DNA of 13,295 nt. Source: Flavobacteriaceae bacterium (lineage in GTDB: Bacteria; Bacteroidota; Bacteroidia; Flavobacteriales; Flavobacteriaceae). The position numbers and the translations under genes were made by a program. The stretch covers positions 1 through 13,295 of the forward strand of contig CANJDA010000048.1 in NCBI GenBank assembly GCA_947472705.1. Reading direction: 5' to 3'. Position 1 is the first letter of the stretch, and every line of letters begins with the position of its first letter. Below are positions 1 through 6,119 of this stretch, piece by piece. The notes below the pieces were generated by a model. The model worked only from the letters and a program-made list of their open reading frames with translations. It had not been told where the DNA came from and searched no databases.

Positions 1-554
1 ATTTACCAAAAGATCGTAAAACCATCGCCATTACCCGAAGTTTTGCTGGCAACATTACCACACTCGACGAAATGAAAGAACGCGTTTCTACCTTTGCCAC
101 GGTTTGTGCCGAGAAACTTCGCAAACAAAACTCTTGTTGTCATAATGTGATTCTGTATCTGCGAAAAGACAAGTATAAAACCGAAAGAGCGCGTTACAAC
201 TTTTATAAAATAGACACTCTGCCTTTTGCCAGTAACTCTTCTATTACCATTAGTAATGCCGCTATAAAAATGCTGAAATCTATTTTTGAAGAAGGCGAAA
301 TTTATAAAAAAGCGGGCGTGATTGTGACCGAGATTATTCCCGAAAACCAAAAACAGTTGCATCTTTTCGAAGAAGAAAACCCCAAGCATTTGAAACTCAT
401 GCAAGTTATGGATGCCTATCATAAAAAAACAGGCGAACGCAAAATACGATTAGGAAATCAAGATTTGCAACGCACTTGGAAAATGAAACAAGAACATTTG
501 TCTAAAAGATATACTACCAATTTCAAAGAAATACTAGAAATACCATGTCGATAA
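1..554 (+). CDS. umuC: UmuC, Y-family DNA polymerase V catalytic subunit, C-terminal part (5' end outside the window)
   Basis: This is the catalytic subunit of the SOS-induced translesion polymerase, which copies past damaged bases together with cleaved UmuD. About 183 residues are visible, open from the window edge to TAA at 552-554. They cover the little-finger (DNA-gripping) domain, with an ITRSFAGNITTLDEM stretch followed by AEKLRKQ that matches the UmuC pattern of S-R-S-F, a short linker and AEKLRRQ. The end is a DUF4113-like tail with MDAYHKKTGERKIRLG, then WKMKQEHLSKRYTTNFKEI, very close to the E. coli ending WKMKREMLSPRYTT. The palm and finger domains with the catalytic acidic residues lie upstream of the window and cannot be judged. 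The usual family length is about 420 residues. The partner gene umuD follows at 673. Any SOS operator would be upstream of the window. Confidence 0.95.
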   Translation, partial: LPKDRKTIAITRSFAGNITTLDEMKERVSTFATVCAEKLRKQNSCCHNVILYLRKDKYKTERARYNFYKIDTLPFASNSSITISNAAIKMLKSIFEEGEIYKKAGVIVTEIIPENQKQLHLFEEENPKHLKLMQVMDAYHKKTGERKIRLGNQDLQRTWKMKQEHLSKRYTTNFKEILEIPCR

Positions 555-564
555 AACAAAACTA

Positions 565-667
565 CGTCACTTCGAGTGTCCCGATAGCATCGGGATGTAT
601 CGAGAAGCGGCCTTATATCATTTGTTCTCGATACTATTTCGATAAATCGAAATCACTCGAACTGACG
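565..667. repeat. Cloverleaf-like palindromic intergenic repeat (REP-like element) between umuC and umuD
   Basis: The element is bounded by 14-base inverted arms at 565-578 (CGTCACTTCGAGTG) and 654-667 (CACTCGAACTGACG), which pair at 13 of 14 positions. Three further perfect hairpins tile the inside almost without spare bases. These are 579-585 with 589-595 (7 bp, loop AGC), 597-606 with 625-634 (10 bp, 18-base loop), and 636-643 with 646-653 (8 bp as drawn, in practice 6-7 bp). The outer ends with CACTCGAACTGAC resemble palindromic repeats that I recall being dispersed between genes in flavobacterial genomes. That is memory, not a search. No second copy was seen in this window. It starts 10 bases after the umuC stop and ends 5 bases before the umuD start. 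It could be a REP-like mobile palindrome, a transcript processing or stability element, or an attenuator. Confidence 0.8.
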
Positions 668-672
668 AAAAC

Positions 673-1107
673 ATGACTACAAAAAAGAACATAGCCTTCT
701 TTATTCCTGATTGGGAAAACACAACCGAACTTCCTTATTTAGCAGGCGGTATCAAAGCGGGCTTCCCCTCACCTGCCGCCGATTTTGACGAAACCAAAAT
801 TAGTTTGGATAACGTTTTGGTGAAAAATCATGAAGCTACATTTTATGCCAAAGCCAGTGGCACATCTATGATTGGCGCAGGGATAGACGATGGCGATATT
901 ATGGTTATTGATAGAAGTTTGGAACCAACAAACAATAAAATAGCCGTGTGCTACATTGATGGCGAATTTACGGTTAAGCGCATTAAAACCGCCAAAAACT
1001 GCGTGTATCTAATGCCCGAAAACGAGGCCTATCAACCCCTAAAAGTTACCGAAGACAATGATTTAATCATTTGGGGCATAGTAACCTATGTGATAAAAGC
1101 GGTTTAA
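673..1107 (+). CDS. umuD: UmuD, self-cleaving SOS translesion polymerase accessory subunit (S24 peptidase)
   Basis: UmuD binds the RecA filament, cuts off its own N-terminus, and as UmuD' activates UmuC. The 144-residue protein has every expected landmark. The Ala-Gly cleavage site is A29-G30, inside AGFPSPAADF. The nucleophile is Ser65 in SGTSMIGAGI, and the general base is Lys102 in TVKRIK. Distances fit E. coli UmuD exactly: 35 residues from the cleavage Gly to Ser, and 37 from Ser to Lys. The C-terminal LIIWGIVTYVI strand is also typical. The ATG at 673 gives the normal N-terminus. No Shine-Dalgarno is seen, and a structured repeat ends 5 bases upstream. The gene lies downstream of umuC, the reverse of the E. 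coli umuDC order, and is presumably transcribed with it. No LexA-like operator was recognised in the spacer. Confidence 0.96.
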   Translation: MTTKKNIAFFIPDWENTTELPYLAGGIKAGFPSPAADFDETKISLDNVLVKNHEATFYAKASGTSMIGAGIDDGDIMVIDRSLEPTNNKIAVCYIDGEFTVKRIKTAKNCVYLMPENEAYQPLKVTEDNDLIIWGIVTYVIKAV

Positions 1108-1151
1108 TATTTACTTGTACTACTTCTAGATTTCATTTTTTGCTCTTAACC

Positions 1152-1164
1152 TTTGTATCTTTGC
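1152..1164 (+). promoter_or_regulatory. Bacteroidota-type -7 promoter element of the aldo/keto reductase gene
   Basis: The sequence TTTGTATCTTTGC contains a perfect TAnnTTTG -7 element at 1156-1163, the consensus of the primary sigma factor in Bacteroidota. It would start transcription near 1168-1171, leaving a leader of about a dozen bases before the ATG at 1182. A -33 TTTG at the usual distance is not obvious; the one at 1139-1142 is only 13 bases away, which is too close. The same 13-base pattern TTTGTAnnTTTGC recurs at 11070-11082. Confidence 0.6.
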
Positions 1165-1181
1165 GCCTTTGAACCTTCAAA

Positions 1182-2216
1182 ATGAACTACACTACTTTAC
1201 CCAATACCGATATAAAAATTAGTAAAATTTGCCTTGGCACTATGACTTTTGGCGAACAAAATACCGAAAGTGATGCACATTCCCAATTGGATTATGCTAT
1301 AGCAAAAGGCATCAACTTCATTGACACAGCCGAAATGTATCCCATTGCTGCTCGTGAAGCCACACTTGGAAAAACAGAAAGGTATATTGGGACTTGGTTA
1401 AAGAAATCAGGGAAAAGAGATCAATTGGTTATCGCTACTAAGATTTCAGGGCCAAACCGAGGAATGGGTTATATTAGAAATCCACTTGATTTTTCGAAGA
1501 AAAGCATACACCAAGCCGTTGATTTAAGCTTAAAAAATCTGCAGACCGATTATATCGATTTGTACCAAATGCATTGGCCAGAGCGCGTGATGAATATGTT
1601 TGGGCAACGTGGTATTTCTGAAATTGATACGCAATGGCAAGACAATTTCTTTGAAGTATTAAGCGTTTACGATGGGTTAATTAAAGATGGGAAAATAAAA
1701 CACATCGGTGTTTCCAATGAAAACCCCTATGGTGTGATGAAGTTTTTGAATGAAAGCGAAAAACACCATTTACCTAAAATTGCTACCATTCAAAACCCTT
1801 ATTCGTTGTTAAACAGATTGTTTGAAGTGGGGTTATCCGAAATTTGCCTACGCGAAAATGTAGGTTTAATGGCTTATTCTCCATTAGCCTTTAGTTTCCT
1901 TACAGGTAAACATTTGAACGGAATTCAACCTACTTCCCGATTGGGATTGTTTCCACAGTTTACAAGATACGCTAATGAGAATTGCAAGAAGGCCACCCAA
2001 TTATATCAAGAATTAGCACTAACACATGGCCTAACTTTGACGCAAATGGCATTGGCATTTGTAAATCAACAATCATTTGTAATGTCAACCATCATTGGAG
2101 CAACTACAATGGAACAGCTTCAAGAAAACATAGCTGCATTTGATGTAGTTTTATCACCAGAGCTTATAGCTGAAATCAATAAAATACAAGCGGTATATCC
2201 AGACCCAGCGCCTTAA
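1182..2216 (+). CDS. tas: Tas-like NADP(H)-dependent aldo/keto reductase
   Basis: This is a cytoplasmic aldo/keto reductase of the Tas group, reducing carbonyl compounds with NADPH; the natural substrate is not known. The 344 residues are collinear with E. coli Tas (346). Shared blocks are LGTMTFGEQN (18-27), AKGINFIDTAEMYP (41-54), LQTDYIDLYQMHWP (120-133), IGVSNENPYGVMKFL, TIQNPYSLLNR and the C-terminal MALAFVNQQSFV and IGATTMEQL. The catalytic tetrad of the family is present: Asp48, Tyr53, Lys87 and His131. The ATG at 1182 starts the first strand (MNYTTLPNTD), as in the family. It has its own -7 element and looks monocistronic. Its TAA directly abuts the stop codon of the convergent gene on the other strand. 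The family assignment is firm; the symbol rests on resemblance to the E. coli protein. Confidence 0.93.
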   Translation: MNYTTLPNTDIKISKICLGTMTFGEQNTESDAHSQLDYAIAKGINFIDTAEMYPIAAREATLGKTERYIGTWLKKSGKRDQLVIATKISGPNRGMGYIRNPLDFSKKSIHQAVDLSLKNLQTDYIDLYQMHWPERVMNMFGQRGISEIDTQWQDNFFEVLSVYDGLIKDGKIKHIGVSNENPYGVMKFLNESEKHHLPKIATIQNPYSLLNRLFEVGLSEICLRENVGLMAYSPLAFSFLTGKHLNGIQPTSRLGLFPQFTRYANENCKKATQLYQELALTHGLTLTQMALAFVNQQSFVMSTIIGATTMEQLQENIAAFDVVLSPELIAEINKIQAVYPDPAP

Positions 2217-3581
2217 TTATTCAACAATTAATTTTGTTTGGTATTGGTTTCCTGCCAAATCTTCTACAGTAAGTAAATACAATCCTTTTGTTAAATCGGC
2301 AATGATTATCGAGGATATGTCTCCTGATTTTGTCAAAACTAATTTGCCTGTTAGATCAAATATTTTGGCTTTGGTGAGTGTTGTGTTTGTATTGTTCTTA
2401 ATAAAGATTTCAGATTTGGCCGGATTCGGGTAAAAACTTAAACCTATTTTATTGAAATCATTTAAACCTAACGAGGTATCTATAATTTTATAAACTACAC
2501 CACCACCCGCAACGTAAAGTTCTCCATCCTTGTCTTCTCCAAACGTAGAGATAGTAAAGGCTGCATCATACCCCCAAGTTAAAGCACCCAAATTATTAAT
2601 GGTCCCTATTTCACCCGTACAATAATCAGCAAAGAAATATTTATCAGCAAAATTAGGATACAGAGTTCCGGTATAAACATAGCCTCCTGTTATTGAACAC
2701 CTATTTAAAGCGTGTTGGTATTGGTTTATGGGTGCAACAGTAGAAGCATATGTTGGGCATGTTCCTGAAGAAGTGTCATAAACAGAATTTCCTTCGTAAC
2801 AGCGCCAGCCAAAATTTAACCCAACTGGTTGTGGACTAGCTATTTTGTTAATTTCTTCTATTAGATTTTGTCCAACATCGGCTATCCATAAATCACCGTT
2901 TATGCGGTTAAAAGAAAATTTCCAAGGGTTTCGCATTCCAATAGACCAAATCTCATCATTACCTGCAACTCCAACATAAGGATTTGTTGGAGGTATACCA
3001 TAAGGTGACCCTGAGTCAACGTCAATACGAAGCATCTTTCCCAGGTTTTCATTAATGTTTTGTGCCCTGTTTCCTGGATCTCCACCACTACCTCCATCGC
3101 CCATTCCGATATACAAATAACCATCGGGACCAAATTTTAAGCTGCCACCATTATGGTTAGAAAAAGGTTGAGTCACTGTTAATAAAATAGTCCCGCTAGA
3201 AGCATCTGCAATATTAGCATCAGTAGTACTAACAGAGTAACGAGCAATTACAGTATTTCCAGAAGTATTCGTATAGTTTAAATAAAAATACCCATTAGAA
3301 GCATAATTTGGATGAAAAGCTAAACCTAGTAAACCTCTTTCACCACCTGTACTAATGGTTGCAGTGGTTAAAGTTAAAAAAGGCATGGCATTAACCGTCC
3401 CATCAGCATTTACTATTTTAATAATTCCGCCTTGTTGAACTACAAATAAACGTGAGTCGTTTGCTGGATGAGTGATTTCGACTGGAGACGTAAATCCAGT
3501 AGCAAAACTCTGAATGCCAATAGTTTGTCCAAAAGAAAATGTATATAAAAATATAAAACTAAAAAGTATAATTTTTTTCAT
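2217..3581 (-). CDS. Secreted PQQ-dependent sugar dehydrogenase-like beta-propeller protein with C-terminal T9SS sorting domain
   Basis: This is a 454-residue exported protein of the soluble glucose/sorbosone dehydrogenase family (six-bladed propeller, PQQ and calcium). Residues 1-18 form a signal peptide (MKKIILFSFIFLYTFSFG). The propeller runs from about 22 to 368, with family motifs GERGLLGLAFHPNY (80-93), NHNGGSLKFGPDGYLYIGMGD (142-162, His143 as the likely catalytic base), GGDPGNRAQN and GMRNPWKFSF (215-224, Arg217 matching the PQQ-contacting Arg). Residues about 373-454 are a type A T9SS sorting domain: GLSFYPNPAKSEIFI, then KIFDLTGKLV and GLYLLTV. The protein is therefore expected to cross the outer membrane by type IX secretion. 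The acceptor sugar is unknown, and some homologues (YliI or HHIP-like) have other substrates. It lies 52 bases downstream of the GT51 gene on the same strand and may be separately transcribed. Confidence 0.9.
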   Translation of the reverse strand: MKKIILFSFIFLYTFSFGQTIGIQSFATGFTSPVEITHPANDSRLFVVQQGGIIKIVNADGTVNAMPFLTLTTATISTGGERGLLGLAFHPNYASNGYFYLNYTNTSGNTVIARYSVSTTDANIADASSGTILLTVTQPFSNHNGGSLKFGPDGYLYIGMGDGGSGGDPGNRAQNINENLGKMLRIDVDSGSPYGIPPTNPYVGVAGNDEIWSIGMRNPWKFSFNRINGDLWIADVGQNLIEEINKIASPQPVGLNFGWRCYEGNSVYDTSSGTCPTYASTVAPINQYQHALNRCSITGGYVYTGTLYPNFADKYFFADYCTGEIGTINNLGALTWGYDAAFTISTFGEDKDGELYVAGGGVVYKIIDTSLGLNDFNKIGLSFYPNPAKSEIFIKNNTNTTLTKAKIFDLTGKLVLTKSGDISSIIIADLTKGLYLLTVEDLAGNQYQTKLIVE

Positions 3582-3599
3582 AGTGATTTAGGTTTTGGG

Positions 3600-3607
3600 T
3601 AAAGTTA
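3600..3607 (-). promoter_or_regulatory. Possible -7 element upstream of the sugar dehydrogenase-like gene
   Basis: Read on the minus strand the sequence is TAACTTTA, one mismatch from TAnnTTTG. It sits 18 bases before the ATG whose first base is 3581, a spacing like that of the stronger element at 1156-1163. No -33 element is clear, and the surrounding DNA is very AT-rich, so a chance match is quite possible. Confidence 0.28.
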
Positions 3608-3633
3608 TAAAATTCAAATAATTAATCCTAAAT

Positions 3634-5586
3634 TTAAAATTCAAATTCATCTGTATCTGTGCTATCTTTTTCAAAAATGTTAAATGATTTTTGTTTCAAA
3701 TAGGATTGAGCAGTACCCGTAATGGTTAACGGGAAATTCCCAATAGTATCATTTTCAGTTAATACATTACGTCGCAACATTAATTTAGTCAAAAAAGTAT
3801 TTTGCTGAGCAGCAAATAATTTTAAATGCTGTTCTGTATCAAAGCGGTACATAAACCCTTTAGGTTTGGGGATAATGGTGGCCAGAAATAAGCATTCGTT
3901 CAGGTTCAAATCTTTTGGGGATTTTTGGAAATAAAATTGAGATGCTTCTCCAATCCCATAAATATTTGGCCCCCACTCAATGATGTTAAAATATACTTCG
4001 AGCATACGTTCTTTGGTACTAATATGATTGTTCTCTAAAATGTATACCAACAGAATTTCTTCCAGTTTTCTTGATAATGTTTTTTCACGAGTGAGGAAAA
4101 CATTTTTGATTAACTGCATGCTAATAGTACTGGCACCACGAGAGAATTTTTTGGTTCGAATGTTTTTAGCAATCGATTGTTTAAACGCTTCATTTATAAA
4201 CCCACGATGGCTAAAAAAAGAAGGGTCTTCGCTTGTTAAAACACATTTTTGCAAGTATGGAGATATTTGACTTAGTGGTGTGAAATTATTATTGGATGAC
4301 CCAACTACTATTGGTCTTTGTGGCACACCATTTTCTATGGCGCGGTAGGTAAACTCTCCGTTGATTTTATTTAAATCGGCTTCACCATATTTTGTGATTT
4401 TAAGTCCTTCTGGTTTTAGTTTGCTTTCAAAAATGACATTATTAGGCTTGTGATTATTGTACTCAAAATTCAAGTCATATTCAAAATTTCCTTGTGCTTC
4501 CATGCCTTCAAAATGACGGAATAAACCTGTTGGTAAAGATGTAATGAAATCTTGAGCTTTCATTTTTGGAATCTTTAATTTCAAGGCGTAAACTTTATCT
4601 GTTTCATTCGTATATGAAATAAACGGTTGGCATTTGATACTATTTAAATGCAATGTAGAAGTGCTATCTAGTGCTATACTTCGAGCACCAACAATCCAAT
4701 GATAATCAAATCGAGCATTTTTTATAGCCACATCTTTATTGGCAATTTTGGCATGATTTACAAATAAATTTTGAATAGAAGAATAACCGTCTATGTGTAA
4801 TTCACCACTATCCATCTCTAAATTTTCTAAGTTAAAATGAATAGATTTAAATCCGGTTTTTAGATTCCATTTTTTATCCAAATAGGGAATTTTTATGGTA
4901 TCGTTTGTAGCATTGTAAAACTCTAAATCCGCTTTTCTATCGCGAGGGTCTGCAAAACCATTGAGCGTCCATTGTTGTGAAAAATTGTTAGAAGTTACCT
5001 GAATTACCGTATTCAGTTTTTTATCGGCTAGCGCCAATTGGTTGAAATCAAAAACCACCTTGTTGCCTTTGTCATCAATCTTAAAAGCAAAGCCTTTAAC
5101 GCTCAAATCCGTTGGCACTAAGTTTAACATTCTAGCACTGATTCGGTTGAGCAGTTTAGCATAATTAACTTCCGTATTATCCGCTTTCTCTTTTTTGGAA
5201 CGAAGAAAAGCTTCATAGTTACTACCGTTTTTGGTTTTTACCAATTGAATAAAACCTTTGTTGATTTCCAATTTTCCTAACTGAATGTCACCAACTAACA
5301 ATTTCCAAAAGTTGACACTAGTTTTCAATTCGTCAATACGAACCAAAGTATCAGCTTCTTTGGGAACCAAGCATATATGTTGGAACTCTAAATTAGTTAA
5401 CCCATGAAATTCGGCTTTTTCAACCGTAAAGTGGCATTGATAATCGCGGTTTAATTTGGTATCAACTCGATGAATAATCTTGTTTAAAATCGTATTACGA
5501 AAAGCAAAAAGCAACACTAAACACAGTAGTAAAATAGCGCTACTTATTTTGAGGATTAAAAAAGCTTTTTGTTTTTTTGTTTTCAT
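3634..5586 (-). CDS. AsmA-like/GT51 fusion: membrane-anchored peptidoglycan glycosyltransferase
   Basis: The enzyme is predicted to polymerise lipid II into glycan strands on the periplasmic face of the inner membrane. It has 650 residues. A single membrane anchor is at about 9-29. A long region (about 30-430) has AsmA/TamB-like features: repeated short amphipathic strands and an N-terminal VDTKLNRDY...FHGLTNLEFQHICL pattern. The GT51 domain lies at about 440-600. It carries SEDPSFFSHRGF (catalytic Glu453), SRGASTISMQLIKN (482-495), SRKLEEILLVYILE (second catalytic Glu, probably 510) and MLEVYFNIIEWGPNIYGIGEA (528-548). There is no transpeptidase (PBP) domain, so it resembles monofunctional MtgA, which is only about 240 residues, with a large added N-terminal region. 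The ATG is 1 nt after the gldH stop, suggesting translational coupling. The GT51 assignment is firm; the AsmA-like call is by pattern. Confidence 0.88.
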   Translation of the reverse strand: MKTKKQKAFLILKISSAILLLCLVLLFAFRNTILNKIIHRVDTKLNRDYQCHFTVEKAEFHGLTNLEFQHICLVPKEADTLVRIDELKTSVNFWKLLVGDIQLGKLEINKGFIQLVKTKNGSNYEAFLRSKKEKADNTEVNYAKLLNRISARMLNLVPTDLSVKGFAFKIDDKGNKVVFDFNQLALADKKLNTVIQVTSNNFSQQWTLNGFADPRDRKADLEFYNATNDTIKIPYLDKKWNLKTGFKSIHFNLENLEMDSGELHIDGYSSIQNLFVNHAKIANKDVAIKNARFDYHWIVGARSIALDSTSTLHLNSIKCQPFISYTNETDKVYALKLKIPKMKAQDFITSLPTGLFRHFEGMEAQGNFEYDLNFEYNNHKPNNVIFESKLKPEGLKITKYGEADLNKINGEFTYRAIENGVPQRPIVVGSSNNNFTPLSQISPYLQKCVLTSEDPSFFSHRGFINEAFKQSIAKNIRTKKFSRGASTISMQLIKNVFLTREKTLSRKLEEILLVYILENNHISTKERMLEVYFNIIEWGPNIYGIGEASQFYFQKSPKDLNLNECLFLATIIPKPKGFMYRFDTEQHLKLFAAQQNTFLTKLMLRRNVLTENDTIGNFPLTITGTAQSYLKQKSFNIFEKDSTDTDEFEF

Positions 5587-5587
5587 T

Positions 5588-6055
5588 TTATTTCACAGCG
5601 TCAACGCTTAAACCGATTCCGATAACATTGGGTAAGAAAGGAGCTCCTTTAAAATTTTGTGAAATTGTAACTTTGTAACTTCCTTTATTCAACTTCGTTT
5701 TTTCTTTGATTTTGTATTCTAAGTCACAAACATCACCCGAACAATCGGCTAATTGTTTTCCAGAAGCGTCTTTGATTTTTAATTGTATAGGCAGCGTTTC
5801 TATTTTACCGTCAGGACTTTCTATTACAAAGGTAATAGGAACTTCGGCAAATTGATAATCATAAACATGACTGAATTTAAAGGAAATAGCAAAAGATTGA
5901 TTGTCATTAGTTATGTCAAAATTAAAAACTTTACTATCCGATTGATTCCAACGGTTATCTTCCGAAAAGGTTTCGAAGGAACTGTAATGACCATTTTTGG
6001 AACAAGAAATTAACAGTGCAAATAGTGTAAGTAAAATAAATAGTTTCGATTTCAT
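5588..6055 (-). CDS. gldH: GldH, gliding motility lipoprotein
   Basis: GldH is one of the envelope lipoproteins required for flavobacterial gliding. Its exact biochemical role is not established, although gliding depends on the T9SS machinery that exports the SprB adhesin. The 155-residue protein has a lipoprotein signal peptide (MKSKLFILLTLFALLISC) with Cys18 as the lipidation site. The mature part has the GldH pattern: W-N-x-x-D about 20 residues in, FNFDITNDNQSFAISFKFSHVYDY, then FVIESPDGK, DLEYKIKEKTKLNKGSYKVTISQN and a C-terminal LPNVIGIGLSVD. The length fits the family. It lies just upstream of the GT51 gene with a 1-nt gap. The 64 bases between radA and gldH presumably hold its promoter, but no good TAnnTTTG was found there. 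A related role in cell-wall or surface machinery is plausible from this coupling. Confidence 0.88.
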   Translation of the reverse strand: MKSKLFILLTLFALLISCSKNGHYSSFETFSEDNRWNQSDSKVFNFDITNDNQSFAISFKFSHVYDYQFAEVPITFVIESPDGKIETLPIQLKIKDASGKQLADCSGDVCDLEYKIKEKTKLNKGSYKVTISQNFKGAPFLPNVIGIGLSVDAVK

Positions 6056-6119
6056 AAGAGAGTTTTTAGCTGTAATAATAACGGCTTTTAAGAACTTTTA
6101 GTATGCGTTGTAATAGAAT

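Noticed and set aside
3..422. Open frame of 139 codons on the minus strand
   Set aside because: It lies antisense to umuC, whose family motifs are clear on the plus strand. The translation resembles no family and has no start context.
565..667. tRNA gene suggested by the four-stem fold
   Set aside because: Stem and loop sizes do not fit a tRNA (14-bp outer stem, 18-base central loop, 3-base first loop). There is no T-psi-C-like GTTCGAATC loop and no CCA end.
1108..1181. Terminator after umuD
   Set aside because: A short T-rich stretch is present at 1131-1141, but no stem precedes it.
2213..2236. Bidirectional intrinsic terminator at the convergent junction
   Set aside because: The only stem is 6 A/T pairs with a 7-base loop and a 4-base T-run, too weak in AT-rich DNA to list as a terminator.
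2900..3133. Open frame of 77 codons on the minus strand inside the sugar dehydrogenase gene
   Set aside because: It is an alternative frame of the propeller coding sequence with no family resemblance.
4028..4270. Open frame of 80 codons on the plus strand
   Set aside because: It is antisense to the catalytic GT51 motifs, which explain the codon constraint.
6056..6119. Promoter or terminator between radA and gldH
   Set aside because: Neither a TAnnTTTG element on the minus strand nor a stable hairpin with a T-run was found in these 64 bases.
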